A stretch of DNA of 64,000 nt from Helianthus annuus (Eukaryota > Streptophyta > Magnoliopsida > Asterales > Asteraceae), in contig NC_035449.2 in NCBI RefSeq assembly GCF_002127325.2, positions 147,538,931-147,602,930 on the forward strand, given 5' to 3'. Every line of letters begins with the position of its first letter. Position 1 is the first letter of the stretch. This document shows positions 24,561-37,144 of the stretch, one piece after another. Made by a program: the position numbers and the translations under genes. A model generated the notes under the pieces. That model did not search any database, had not been told where the DNA came from, and saw only the letters and a program-made list of their open reading frames with translations.

Positions 24561-25186
24561 AGTCCCCCAGTCCAGTGCTGCACCATGCGCGAAGTAAAAT
24601 GGTTGGAGCTCTGGACTTAGAAAAAAGAAAGTGCTAGCTTAGAAAAATGCTTACTGGATCTTGGTACGCCGCGCGCGTGTAAGTGTTTGTCACTTATTAT
24701 GGCACGACTACCAAATTAGCCTGTTGGTATTTTTTGCTTTAAGTATGCCGTCCGATGTGACGACATGATAAAAGTCTTATCCGGAACGGAGGGACTCCCA
24801 AAAAGTTGGGAGAAACTAATGGCGGCAGCTATGGTCTATGCCCAGACTGAGAAAAACCTCAGCACCTACAGACCACCACCACCGTACAGTCGCCCAACAG
24901 ACTTAGGCCCGAGCAACGGGAAAAAGTTTAAGAAGAATTGGCTTGACTCGGGTTCTGGAAATTATTCATCTGAGGATGCAAGAGCTACCATCAATAAGCT
25001 CGCCGCGGAAAGAGAAACAAAACAAGAAAACAGAGAGAGGCAGTGGACTCCTCTGATCAAAACTCTAGCGGAGGTGCTGAGTACGGAGGATTATCAGTTC
25101 AAGGCACCTCCACCTATGAAGAATAAGCGCGGACAAGACCCAAATCAATACTGTGACTATCACAAAGACAACGGTCATACTACCAA

Positions 25187-26860
25187 TGATGTGTGTAAAA
25201 TGCAACATATAAATTACATCAAATGAGGCATAAAACTAACCCTTTTTAAGTACTAATGTTGGAAAAAGTGTGTTTTTGTCTTCCTTTTGTATTTTCAGGA
25301 TTAAATGAGCTCAAATTAATAAAAGAAGCAAAAAGAAAGCTAAATCTAGCATAAATACAAGAAAAGGAACAAAAGTGGATTGCCCGACCCCTCAACAACA
25401 TCCTCCCAAGCAAAACAGAGAAGGCAGAAGACTGAACACGCCCCGTGCTCAGCGAGCACGGGGCCGTGCCCAAGAAGCAGCATAAAAGACAAACCTGTAG
25501 AAGCTTCTATTGCTCACCACAGGGCCGTGCCCAGTGAACACGGGGGCGTGCCCAAAGTACTGCAGGCGCATTAATTGTAATTGCGAATTACAATTAATGA
25601 GGAGAGATAGTGTCAGACAGGCACGGGGCCGTGCCCAGGCCTCTGTTCAGCCTATAAATAGGAGTGCTTGGCTTCATTGCAACTCATCCCTTGGCACACC
25701 ACCTCTCTCACACTTCATCCACCACCCACCACCATCACAACACCATCATCCACCACCATCATCTATTGTCCTTCATAGAGTGTGTGAGTCATCTCGGGAT
25801 CCAAGATTGATCGTAAGAGTTCTTGACAATCAAGGCCATGTTTGCCTAAGTCTCTTACATCACTTGGTGAAGACAAGTGTTTTGTATAATACTTTTTATT
25901 TTTAATCTTTTGCACTTTTTATTTGGTTTTGTATTAATGACTTTAATAACTAGTTGCTTATGTTGAAGGTGACTTTTCCTTATCGTTTGCCCGTGGTGTC
26001 TTGGCATTATTTTACTGTCTATATAAAATAAAAGATTTTCACCATTCATATCTCCACGGTATATATGGAGGTATGTTGGCTACCTGGTCGGGGGTTAAGG
26101 GAACGGTTTGGTAAGGGTCTTGCCCTTGTTCAGCGTTTAGAGGTCCTGCAAGGGACCTGGGTCAAATTTAGTAGGATCACCTTCAATACCCAAAGGTATT
26201 GGATGGCGGGGATCCAAACTCTTTGACCCCCTCATAAGTTAACTACTATTAATACTATAACCCGACTATTTAGGATTGTATCCCTGCTGACTCAGACTAC
26301 TTAGTCGAGGGTAACGTCACCTCCAAAAGAGGGGCCTACCATAATTTGCATTAATAACTTAATTCATTATCTTTCAATAATCCGACCCTTTAGGATTGTA
26401 TCCTTGCTGACTCAAACTACTGGGTTGAGGGTAGCGTCGCCTTCAAAAGAGGGGCCTACTACAATAACTAAGATAATCTCTTAAACAAGTGCAAAAGTGC
26501 GAAAATAATCAAAGGTTATACTAATACACGAGTCGGATCCAAGTGATTCATCTTGTCTATCTGTTTTTATTTTTATTTTATTTTTCAGCATTTAGTTAGT
26601 TTTATTTTCTTAGTTTAAAAATCTTTTTCTAACATTTTGATTTGATTAGACGTTGAGGATAAACTGGTACTAAAAGCTCTTGTGTCCTTGGACGACCTCG
26701 GTATCTTACCAACACTATACTACGTCCACGATGGGTGCACTTGCCCATATGTGTGTTTAGTGTTAGTAAATATCGTGTTTTACAAATTTAAAACTTGGCT
26801 AAAAAGTGTAAAAAGGGCTTAAAATATACATCTAAAATATAACACACTTCACGCACATCA
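25187..26860 (+). repeat. 5' LTR of the Athila-like element
   Basis: Starts TGATGTGTGTAAAATGC and ends ACGCACATCA. TATAAATA at 25653-25660 is the likely Pol II TATA box. GC-rich palindromic boxes lie upstream of it at 25434-25471, 25516-25552 and 25621-25637. A tandem pair of units reading TTTAGGAYTGTATCC..TGCTGACTC occurs at about 26270 and 26390. Confidence 0.95.
25653..25660 (+). promoter_or_regulatory. TATA box of the Athila-like 5' LTR
   Basis: CCTATAAATAGGAG lies in the LTR about 470 bp from its start, and its equivalent in the 3' LTR is at 35823-35830. Sequence match only. Confidence 0.7.
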
Positions 26861-26865
26861 AGTTT

Positions 26866-26884
26866 TTGGCGCCGTTGCCGGGGA
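26866..26884 (+). promoter_or_regulatory. Primer-binding site of the Athila-like element
   Basis: TGGCGCCGTTGCCGGGGAC begins five to six bases after the 5' LTR. This sequence is typical of Athila and related plant Gypsy elements; the cognate tRNA is usually given as aspartate, from memory. Confidence 0.85.
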
Positions 26885-26996
26885 CACAAGGATTTTAAGA
26901 AAGCTTAAAATCGACGGCCTAATCAATTTTTTTCAAAACCTTTTTAAAACGCGCGCACATTTTTCTGCATTTTAGTTTAGTTTGCATTTACAGTAG

Positions 26997-27197
26997 CCTG
27001 AACACGGGGCCGTGTCCACTGAACACGCCCCCGTGCTGCATTTTTTTAGTTAGATATCCAGATACAGAGTCTGAACACGGGGCCGTGCTCATTGAACACG
27101 CCCCCGTGCTCTACGAGACCAGTGACTTTAATTAAAACGCCCAGATACAGACCCTGAACACGGGGCCGTGTCCACTGAACACGGGGTCGTGTCCAGC
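26997..27197 (+). repeat. Leader with three tandem palindromic-box units
   Basis: Three units of about 75-80 bp, each ending CTGAACACGGGGCCGTG and each followed by a second box (GAACACGCCCCCGTGC or GAACACGGGGTCGTGTCC). The units start near 26992, 27065 and 27145 and lie between the primer-binding site and the gag-like ORF. Confidence 0.8.
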
Positions 27198-27255
27198 TTC
27201 TGTTTCCGTCTTTGTTTTTGTTTTCTGGTCCCGAGACTCAGTTGTGGTCTGTTGA

Positions 27256-28188
27256 GTGATTCTTATGGATCAATACTCAGGAGGCTATAACTACACCTAT
27301 GAGGAGGATGATTATATGAGAGACTATTGCACTAATTGTGGTAACCCGTACTCGGTACAATATTGTAACTTGTTTCAACCATCCACTTCTTACAACCATT
27401 ATGAGGAGCCCAGGTACGAGCCATCAACTTCATACACATCCTATGAAGACCAAAGGTATGAACCTTCTCCCTCATACTCGTATTTTGATGAACCAAGATA
27501 TGAGCCTTCATACTCATACTTTGAAGAGTCAAGATATGAGCCTCCACCTTCATACGCTTATTATGAGGAACGATGGCGTGAACAACCCACCTCTTATGAG
27601 TATTATGAAGAACAAAATTCCAACCCTTGTCCATCATATGCTTATCATGAAGAACAATGGTATGAACCATCTACTTCATATGGGTATTATGAGGAACCAA
27701 GGATTGAACAACCGGATTCAAGCCATGAGGATCCCGATCCTTACTCTATCACCGACATAGCCGATAGGATAATAGAAAAACTCAAATTTATTGAAAGATG
27801 CATAAAAGAATCTCGCGCAAGGGAAGAGGAGTCCCGCGCAAGAGAAGAATTAAAAAAGGAAGAAACGATAATTGAGGAATTAAAAATGGAAGAACAAATA
27901 AGTGAAAAACCGACACATGAGCTAAACAACGAAAAAGGTGAGGCCGATAACGTTAAAATTCAAGAAGAGTCTAATTTTGAAGAAATTAATCTCTTGTCAC
28001 CTTCTTTTGAAAATCATTGTTTAGTAACCACTCATGCTAAGTTTTTAAAAGAGTTAAACACTAATACTAAAGTCGAGGAGATGGTAAGTGTTAAGTTAAC
28101 TCATGATCAAACTTCACTAATAAAAGAAGATCCTTTTGAAATTAACATTACACCGGTTCCATGTTTTTTTTCAAAATTCATTTATTAG
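27256..28188 (+). CDS. Athila-like gag-position ORF with Tyr/Glu/Pro tandem repeats
   Basis: 310 codons from an ATG at 27256 (or MDQYSGGYNY at 27265) to TAG at 28186. Residues about 30-150 are roughly nine imperfect repeats of a 12-15 residue unit like YEEPRYEPSTSY. Residues 165-215 are a charged helix rich in EESRAREE. I see no CCHC zinc knuckle and no normal Gypsy gag fold, so this is probably a diverged or partly replaced gag. The following pol frame overlaps its end (from about 28136) in another frame. Its function is unknown beyond its position between leader and pol. Confidence 0.6.
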   Translation: MILMDQYSGGYNYTYEEDDYMRDYCTNCGNPYSVQYCNLFQPSTSYNHYEEPRYEPSTSYTSYEDQRYEPSPSYSYFDEPRYEPSYSYFEESRYEPPPSYAYYEERWREQPTSYEYYEEQNSNPCPSYAYHEEQWYEPSTSYGYYEEPRIEQPDSSHEDPDPYSITDIADRIIEKLKFIERCIKESRAREEESRAREELKKEETIIEELKMEEQISEKPTHELNNEKGEADNVKIQEESNFEEINLLSPSFENHCLVTTHAKFLKELNTNTKVEEMVSVKLTHDQTSLIKEDPFEINITPVPCFFSKFIY

Positions 28189-31100
28189 TAATGTCACCAT
28201 TGATAAAGATCTTTGTGTTAACATAATGCCTAATTACATTTTTAAAAAATTAAGTATTAGTGATTTTGCTCCACTTCAAATACCCATTTTTCTATCCAAT
28301 CGGAGAGTAATAAAATCCATCGGTGTAGTTGAGAATGTCTTGGTTCAAACAAATCAAATGGTTATTCCAACCGACTTTGTCATCCTCGATGACGCTCCTC
28401 TCATCTTGGGAAAACCTTTTGTAAAAACTCATGAAGCTTTGAAAAACTGGAAATTTAACAATCTACCTCTTCAGTTAGGGGCATTCAAAAGGAGCATAGA
28501 TCTTGAGCGTTCAATGAAATATCCTTTTGGCAATAATGACCCCCTAATTGAAGATGAAGATGAGCCACCTGATACAACTAAAGAAGTTGACCACTTTGTT
28601 GAAGAAGAGGTCGCCATAGAACAAACTTTTAAAGTTCTTGATCTTGATGAGTCACAAAATAAGGTGTCTCCTAAAGACCCACCCCTTGAGCTCAAAGAAA
28701 TTCCGAAAGGTTTGGAATATGCTTTTCTAGACAAAGATGGTAATTTACCTGTAATTATTTCGTCTAAATTAAGTAGCGTAGAAAAAGAAAAATTAGTTAT
28801 TCTTCTTAAAAAACACAAAAATGCGATTGCTTGGAAGCTTGTAGATATTAAAGGAATAAATCCTTCCATGTGCACGCACAAAATTTTAATGAATGATGAC
28901 TACAAAATAGTAATACAACCACAACGTAGAGTAAATCCCAATGTGCAAGAAGTGGTTAAAAATGAAGTCATCAAACTACTTGACGCCGGACTAATCTATC
29001 CTATCTCCGATAGTCCATGGGTAAGTCCCGTCCAAGTAGTCCCGAAGAAAGGAGGTATGACGGTAATAACTAATGAAAAAAATGAATTAATACCAACAAG
29101 AACCGTCACAGGATGGAGAGTTTGTATAGACTATAGACGATTAAATGAAGCAACGAGGAAAGATCACTTTCCTTTGCCCTTCATTGATCAAATGTTAGAA
29201 CGACTATCCGGTCATAAATTATACTGTTTCTTGGATGGTTTTTCAGGTTATTTCAAATTCCAATAGCACCTGAAGACCAAGAAAAGACGACTTTCACATG
29301 CCCCTACGGAACTTTTGCCTATCGACGCATGCCGTTTGGTCTATGTAATGCACCTGCGACATTCCAACGTTGTATGGTAGCCATTTTCCATGACATGATA
29401 GAAAAGACAATGGAAGTCTTCATGGACGACTTTTCTATCTTTGGAGATTCATATGACCAATGCCTCGATAACCTTGAACGAATGCTATCCCGATGTGAGG
29501 AAACTAACCTCGCCCTTAACTAGGAAAAATACCATTTCATGGTAACAGAGGGAATAGTACTCGGTCACAAAATCTCGAGCGAAGGAATGGAAGTTGATCG
29601 AGCAAAAGTAGACACTATTTCTCGATTACCTCCACCCTCCTCCGTTAGAGCAATCAGAAGTTTCCTACGGCATGCCAGATTTTATAGAAGGTTTATCAAG
29701 GACTTTTCAAAAATCTCAAGACCTCTAACAAAATTACTTGAAAAAGATGCACCTTTCATCTTTGACAAGGAGTGCAATCAAGCATTTCTAACCCTCAAGG
29801 AAATGCTAGTCAATGCACCTATCATGATAGCACCTGATTGGAAGTTTCCTTTCGAAATCATGTGTGATGCAAGTGACTTTGCTGTTGGAGCAGTCTTAGG
29901 ACAAAGAAAAGAAAAGCATTTCCACCCAATTTATTATGCTAGTAAAACACTTAACGATGCACAAGAAAATTACACAACTACTGAAAAAAAATTACTAGCT
30001 GTGGTATTTGCTTTTGATAAATTCCGTTCTTACCTTGTTCTTTCTAAAACTGTAGTCTATACAGATCATGCAACCATCCGATACCTTTTCAAGAAACAAG
30101 ACGCCAAACCCTGTTTGATCAGATGGATTCTACTCCTCTAAGAATTTGATATTGAAATCAAAGACAAAAGAGGAGCAGAAAACACTACTGCAGATCATCT
30201 TTCACGCCTAGAAGACCAAGCTTTGGAGGCAACCAGGGACGAACAGATCAATGAAAAATTTCCCACAGAATCCTTGGAAATGGTGGAAAGCAGACAAGAA
30301 CCATGGTATGCCGACTACGCTAATTACTTAGCTAGCGGTATAGTCACCAAAGGATGGCCACATCATCAAAGAAAGAAATTCTTTGCCGATGTAAAGCATT
30401 ACTTTTGGGAAGACCCTTATCTTTTCAAAATGTGTGCTGACCAACTCGTCCGAAGGTGTGTCCATGGTGGCGAAGCACGGAGAATTCTCCGCCATTGTCA
30501 TGAAGGTCCATATGGAGGACATCATGGTGCCGCTAGTACCGCATGAAAGGTATTTGATTCAGGATTTTATTGGCCAACCATTTACAAAGATGCGCAAGAT
30601 CTTGTAAAGACATGTGATGCTTGCCAACGATCAGGTAATATTTCTTCCAAAAACGAAATGCCTCAAACTGGCATTCTCGTTTGTGAAATTTTTGATGTGT
30701 GGGGACTCGATTTCATGGGACCCTTCCCACCATCAAAAGGAAACAAATATATACTTGTGGCGGTTGATTACTTGTCTAAATGGGCCGAGGCCGAAGCTCT
30801 TCCAACAAACGATGGAAGAGTAGTGGTAAAATTTCTGAAAAAATTATTCTCTCGTTTTGGAACACCAAAAGCTTTGATAAGTGATAGGGGTACCCATTTT
30901 TGCAATCATCAACTCGAAAAAATATTAACAAGATATGGGGTCTATCACCGGGTCTCAACAGCATATCACCCTCAAACAAATGGACAAGCCGAAGTGACTA
31001 ACAGAGGTTTAAAACGAATACTTTAAAAAACCGTAGTATTAAATAAAAAGGAATGGGCTGATAACTTAGATGATGCTTTATGGGCTTTTCAAACTGCTTA

Positions 31101-31584
31101 TAAAACCACTATAGGCACAACCCCGTATAAGCTCGTCTATGGAAAAAGTTGTCATTTGCCAATAGAAATAGCTCACAGAGCCTACTGGGCAATAAAAAGT
31201 GTAAACCTAGACTTAGAAACTACAGGTAAAAATCGATTCTGTCAAATAAATGAATTAGACGAACTAAGGAATTTTGCATACTCTAACTCTGAAATTTATA
31301 AGGAAGGAATGAAAAATTTACACGACAAATATATTAAACCTAATGAATTTCAAGTAGGAGACCAAGTTCTGTTGTTTAATTCTCGACTTCGATTATTTCC
31401 GGGTAAACTAAAATCTAGGTGGTCAGGACCTTTTTCCATCACCCATATTTTTCCTCACGGTGCAGTAGAAATTAAAGCTCGAAATGGGATTCCATTCAAA
31501 GTCAATGGCCAACGGCTGAAACTCTATCAAGGATCCATTGAGGACGAGGAAGAAGAGATCTCGCTTAAAACGGTCAATAAGTAA
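28150..31584 (+). pseudogene. Athila-like pol (protease remnant, RT, RNase H, integrase), disrupted
   Basis: The protease-like part (28190-28440) keeps NIMPNYIFKKL and PLILGKPF but not a clear D[ST]G. Reverse transcriptase: LLDAGLIYPISDSPWVSPV near 28975, WRVCIDYRRLNEATRKDHF near 29115, catalytic FMDD at about 29421. RNase H: near 29860 ([14 protein letters not shown]). Integrase: zinc site H..HH..CDAC at about 30490-30630, then Asp in LDFMGPFP, Asp in ISDRGTHF and Glu in NGQAEVTNR. Breaks: one frameshift near 29250; in-frame stops at 29521 (TAG), 30139 (TAA), 30544 (TGA) and 31024 (TAA). The frame ends at TAA 31582. The RT and integrase catalytic residues are still present. Confidence 0.9.
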
Positions 31585-32371
31585 AAAGCATCCACATCAT
31601 ACCTGGTATGTTACGAACAAGTGAGTATACATCGAAACCGGTAAGTCTCCTAACCATGTTTTCGGGAAAAACGGGCACTCACACGAAAAAAAAAATTTCA
31701 AAAACTTTGCTCGGCACGAGGCCGTGTCCGCTGGACACGGGGCCGTGTCATCGCAACTGTCGGGATAAAACCCTCTTTTCATAACAGTTACATCATTCCA
31801 CACGCCCCGTTTCCCCGAAAAAGCTCTGGTTCGAGGCGATTTTCTGCAGATTTTCGACGTTACCTCTAGATCTAACAACATCAAGGTATGATTCTATCAT
31901 CATTAGCATTTAGATTAGTTACTTGCATGTAGTTAAACATCAAAAATTTGGGGAAAAATCTAGGGTTCTTGAAGTTCACCCGAATCGAACCTCAAATTTT
32001 TGATATAATCTGTTAGTATTAGTTTAGCTTAGAGTAATGGGAAGTAAATATACTAGTATTGTTGATAGATTTGCCCAATTTCTCATAGAAACCTCAAACC
32101 CTTGTTTTTGAACCGAAAAAGATAAAATTGAAGGGGTAACAGGTTGTTTTGGGAAAAACGGCACTTGGGGTTTCATTTTCGGGGGAAACCGCACCTACTT
32201 GGACAAAAATTTTCAGATTTTCGGGACCGGGTCGAAAAATGAAGTTTTTGAGTAACAGACGCCTGGACACGGGGTCGTGCTCGCTGAGCACGGGGTCGTG
32301 TCCAGCTCACTATTTGCAGTTTCTTTCGGAAATTTCACTGTTTCGTGCTAACTTTTGGAGTATTCTTTCAG

Positions 32372-33514
32372 ATGTCGAAGTTCACAAGATTTAATGCGAA
32401 TGAGCTCGATGCTAGGGCAAGATACGAGATACTTCAAACAAGACCCGAAGAGTACCCAAGGCAAGCGTGCACGGACCTATTGACCTTGGTGAACCAGCTC
32501 GACCGTTTCAACAACCTGGTTACCGGACCACTAAGGGTTGCCTTGACCACTCGGCTTCGGTCGGTGCATTAATGCACTATGGAGTTCTATAGTACTTTCA
32601 CCTTCACTTCAAGGTGTGATCCGTTTGACAATGAGGGGGTTGCATTTCGATGTGGTGGGACAATGTACTCGATCTCTATGGCGCAATTCGGGGCAATAGT
32701 GGGACTGTATTCGGAAGAAGATTCGGGAAATGAGGAAAACACCAGGGGATTATGAGATTTGGATGAAAATGAGCGCCAAGCCGCATGGGCCCAAATCGGT
32801 GAAGGGCACTACAACCCCAGCAGCACAAAGAGTACTAAGCTGAGGGATCCGCTTTATCGCTACATTCATAGGCTCCTCACTTACTCTCTCAGCCAAAGAC
32901 ATGACAGTAGCGGGGTTGCTGGGTTGAAAGATTTGGTAGTCCTTCACTGCATCCACAACCGGAGGGCCCTCGATGTTCCATATCTCCTGCTTCGAAACAT
33001 GCATCTGAACCGTCTTGCTCGTGCACCAACCCCTATCTTCTTTGGGGGATGGGTGTACCGCCTCTTGAAGCACTTCACGCGCATTCCTAGGTCCTTTGAA
33101 AGGAGCACATGGTCGGGACGAGTTGATTATCACATTTGCCGCGCCATGAACCTAATTTATGAGGCGGAAGACGGATCAGTGAGCTTTCAAAGGATGCAAG
33201 GCCATGCATGGAACCCACAGGAGGCACTAGTCCTTCACGCTCCACCTCCTCACTACCAGTATCAACCCCATGGTGATCCGGGTCAATCCTCCTCACAAGG
33301 AGGCGGTTTTTCTAACCTTCAAAGTTTACATGATCTTTTGCAGGAAAACCTCGTGTGCACCAGGAACACCTACAACCTTGCCAACAATACATACCACCGG
33401 GTCGGAGCTATCGAACGAAACATCAACGATATCCAAGACGACATCGGAAGCATCCTGGAGTATATGGTGGGTCATGGGGATGGAGGTGATGACAGCGATG
33501 AGGATATGGACTAG
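32372..33514 (+). pseudogene. Athila ORF-1-like / env-position ORF, disrupted
   Basis: Starts at ATG 32372 (MSKFTRFNANELDARARYEIL). In-frame stops TAA at 32570 and TGA at 32753 break it; the frame then runs to TAG at 33512. The middle (RYIHRLLTYSLSQRHDSSG, MHLNRLARAPTPIFFGGWVY) matches the plant-specific Athila ORF-1 family as I recall it. The C-terminus is Gln/Pro/Ser-rich, then an acidic tail (HGDGGDDSDEDMD). This ORF occupies the env position of Athila elements. I see no signal peptide or transmembrane segment, so calling it an envelope protein would go too far. Confidence 0.75.
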
Positions 33515-35356
33515 GAGGTTGAAGGAGCAGGAGCGGGTTGATGGCGAGCCCACAGGTTAAGGTCCCTTTTATCTATCAAAACAATTTCCGGCCTACGTGC
33601 CGAGTGTTAGACAATTTATTTTCTTTAACTCCTTTTTACTTTCTGCTTTACTTTGCTTTTACTTTATGTGGTATTTAGTGATAAAACAGGTACAATTAAG
33701 GCTTGGTGTGCTAATTATTAGCACTAACAAAGCCAGGACAGGAAAACCGGAAGAAGAAACCTGTTTTTCAGCCTTGCAGACAGTCCACACGGGGACGTGT
33801 CCAGCCGACACGCCCCCGTGCCCACCTCCCAGATCTGCTGTTTGTTTATTTTCTGCAGATTTTTGCCAGACACGGGGTCGTGCCTAGCCAACACGCCTCC
33901 GTGTCAATCTTCTGTAAGTTTTCATTACTGGCAGTTGAACACGGGGTCGTGTCCGATGGACATGGGGCCGTGCCCAGACTGCCAATAACATAAATTTTGC
34001 TTTTAACACCATTTTACACATTCAATCAACCTAAAAATTTATTTTTGGGACACATTGAGGACAATGTGTAATTTAAGTGGGGGGGGGGATGCTAAAACCT
34101 TGAATTTTGCAAGTCCTAATAACAAGCCTTACACAAAACTCTAATTGGAACCGCTAATCACCCCAATTTTTTTCAAAAATTTTCATTTTTTTTACTTCTC
34201 TAAAGTTTAAGTTGGGAATTCTAAGACTAACAAGGTTATATTTTTACAAGTTTACAACCGATAGCATCGTGATAAAAAGAACCAACATAAGAAAATTATG
34301 AAACGGCATGACAAGCTTAGTTAAAATTCGATTATATATACTTGATCACATAAAAACCCATTCCCACAAAAGTGAGTTTTGAGCCTTTATTGAGCATACA
34401 AATATACATCTTTACGCTAAGTGCTCATTTTTCGTTTCTTGTGTGAATAGCCGCTTGGTTCTTACGACTCTAGAACTTGCCACGACAATTCATTCCCGGT
34501 CCTTACCAACTTAAACCCAAGTAAGTAAATGATGGAGGCATTAGGACTAACCCTTTTTCTTTCAAAACCATTATTTTTATTTTTCTTTTCACCTACCCAA
34601 AAACTCCCCCTACTTAGCCCCTTTGAGCCTAAACCTTTTCGTTTCTTAACCCAAAACCCTTTTTACCCCCCCCCCCCCAAAAAAAAACCCTTTTTATTTT
34701 TACCTTTATTTTAGTGACAAGCTCGGTTTTCGTGTGACTAAAAAAAAATTATTTACAATGAAGTTAGTAATAAACAAACAAAGCTCCTCAAACAAAAGCT
34801 TGTTTGAAAAAAGTACTTCATTTAAAATAAAAAGTCACAAAAACAAAGTGTTTTACGAAAACCGACGCTTTTTACGACTTTCGCCCTTTTCTACTAACCA
34901 CTAACCCAACTACCCACCTTTAGCCCAAGCCTAACCCTTGACCCAAAAAGTCCTCTTGATATTTACAAAGGTATAAAGTTAAAAAGGAGGAGGATTGATT
35001 GCTTGGCAAGCTTATGGTAGAAATAAGTTCCATGCCACTCTCGAGTGATTCACTAAAAATACACCTTCGGCCGAGTGTGAGTGATTTCTCCCGTGAGGTA
35101 TGTGAACTTGTATATAAATGGAATTTTAGAAAGGTATGTTATGTCTTAATAAATAATTTACCTTATGAAAAGTTTTTAATAAATCATGACGAATAGGATT
35201 GTAAATAAATAAAAATAAAACCCAATAAAGATCTTGGATTACCGACACTCTATGACAAGCCAAAACCTTCTCTTCTACCCATTCCATTTGGGAGTGAAAG
35301 CCACATATTAAAGAGTTTTGCTTGAGGACAAGCAAAAGTTCAAGTGTGGGGATATT
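33515..35356 (+). other. Non-coding 3' region of the Athila-like element
   Basis: About 1.8 kb with three palindromic-box sets (33788-33824, 33868-33903, 33936-33976), a G run at about 34080-34089 (a polypurine-tract-like AAGTGGGGGGGGG), a C run at about 34668-34678 and AT-rich filler. A polypurine tract (AGTGTGGGGATATT) abuts the 3' LTR. Confidence 0.7.
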
Positions 35357-37030
35357 TGATGTGTGTAAAATGCAACATATAAATTACATCAAATGAGGCA
35401 TAAAACTAACCCTTTTTAAGTACTAATGTTGGAAAAAGTGTGTTTTTGTCTTCCTTTTGTATTTTCAGGATTAAATGAGCTCAAATTAACAAAAGAAGCA
35501 AAAAGACAGCTAAATCTAGCATAAATACAAGAAAAGGAACAAAAGTGGATTGCCCGACCCGTCAACAGCATCCTCCCAAGCAAAACAGAGAAGGCAGAAG
35601 ACTGAACACGCCCCGTGCTCAGCGAGCACGGGGCCGTGCCCAAGAAGCAGCAGAAAAGACAAACCTGTAGAAGCTTCTATTGCTCACCACGGGGCCGTGC
35701 CCAGTGAACACGGGGGCGTGCCCAAAGTACTGCAGGCGCATTAATTGTAATTGCGAATTACAATTAATGAGAAGAGATAGTGTCAGACAGGCATGGGGCC
35801 GTGCCCAGGCCTCTGTTCAGCCTATAAATAGGAGTGTTTGGCTTCATTGCAACTCATCCCTTGGCACACCACCTCTCTCACACTTCATCCACCACCCACC
35901 ACCATCACAACACCATCATCCACCACCATCATCCATTGTCCATCATAGAGTGTGTGAGTCGTCTCGGGATCCAAGATTGATCGTAAGAGTTCTTGACAAT
36001 CAAGGCCATATTTGCCTAAGTCTCTTACATCACTTGGTGAAGACAAGTGTTTAGTATAATACTTTTTATTTTTAATCTTTTGCACTTTTTATTTGGTTTT
36101 GTATTAATGACTTTAATAACTAGTTGCTTATGTTGAAGGTGACTTTTCCTTATCGTTTGTCCGTGGTGTCTTGGCATTATTTTACTGTCTATATAAAATA
36201 AAAGATTTTCACCATTCATATCTCCACGGTCTATATGGAGGTATGTTGGCTACCTGGTCGGGGGTTAAAGGAACGGTTTGGTCAGGGTCTTGCCCTTGTT
36301 CAGCGTTTAGAGGTCCTGCAAGGGACCTGGGTCAAATTTAGTAGGATCTCCTTCAATACCCAAAGGTATTGGATGGCGGGGATTCAAACTCTTTGACCCC
36401 CTCATAAGTTAACTACTATTAATACTATAACCCGGCTATTTAGGACTGTATCCCTGCTGACTCAGACTACTTAGTCGAGGGTAACGTCACCTCCAAAAGA
36501 GGGGCCTACCATAATTTGCATTAATAACTTAATTCATTATCTTTCAATAATCCGACCCTTTAGGATTGTATCCTTGCTGACTCAAACTACTGGGTTGAGG
36601 GTAACGTCGCCTTCAAAAGAGGGGCCTACTACAATAACTAAGATAATATCTTAAGCAAGTGCAAAAGTGCGAAAATAATCAAAGGTTATACTAATACACG
36701 AGTCGGATCCAAGTGATTCATCTTGTCTATCTGTTTTTATTTTTATTTTATTTTTCAGCATTTAGTTAGTTTTATTTTCTTAGTTTAAAAATCTTTTTCT
36801 AACATTTTGATTTAATTAGACGTTGAGGATAAACCGGTACTAAAAGCTCTTGTGTCCTTGGACGACCTCGGTATCTTACCAACACTATACTACGTCCACG
36901 ATGGGTGCACTTGCCCATATGTGTGTTTAGTGTTAGTAAATATCGTGTTTTACAAATTTAAAACTTGGCTAAAAAGTGTAAAAAGGGCTTAAAATATACA
37001 TCTAAAATATAACACACTTCACGCACATCA
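35357..37030 (+). repeat. 3' LTR of the Athila-like element
   Basis: Same 1674-bp length as the 5' LTR, with about 25-30 scattered substitutions. TATAAATA at 35823-35830. Followed by target duplication ACCAA. Confidence 0.95.
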
Positions 37031-37144
37031 ACCAACAACTGTATCTCCCTACGCACTGAAATTGAGAAAGCGCTTAAAAGTGGTGAGCTCACTCACCTGT
37101 TGCAAAATGTGCCGAAAGAGATAAAACAAATCACTCGCGGCTAG

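Larger units (their letters stand above)
25187..37030 (+). mobile_element. Athila-like Ty3/Gypsy LTR retrotransposon, full length, defective
   Basis: LTRs of 1674 bp each (TGATGTG..CACATCA), 5-bp target duplication ACCAA (25182-25186 and 37031-37035), primer-binding site TGGCGCCGTTGCCGGGGA near 26866, then a gag-like ORF, protease remnant, reverse transcriptase, RNase H, integrase and a further ORF related to the Athila ORF-1/env-position protein. The primer site and the extra 3' ORF place it in the Athila lineage. By eye the LTRs differ at about 25-30 positions, so it is older than the Copia insertion. GC-rich palindromic boxes recur in every non-coding section. Confidence 0.93.
24765..37144 (+). 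pseudogene. Tat-like gag C-terminal part, split by an 11.8-kb Athila-like insertion
   Basis: The segment 24765-25186 encodes LPKSWEKLMAAAMVYAQTEK and a basic/proline-rich linker, then the start of a CCHC-type knuckle (CDYHKDNGHTTN). The knuckle's last Cys lies across the insertion: the frame resumes after the target duplication ACCAA at 37036 (NCISLRTEIEKAL) and stops at 37142 (TAG). The N-terminal gag domain is missing, so the displayed ATG is not the natural start. Insertion and truncation make it non-functional. Confidence 0.8.

Noticed and set aside
24140..24637. Frames inside the left Tat-like LTR
   Set aside because: They lie wholly within LTR sequence and have no known domain.
25434..33976. 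Repeated GC-rich boxes as a CRISPR array
   Set aside because: The units are palindromic, irregularly spaced and inside a plant retrotransposon; no spacers and no cas genes.
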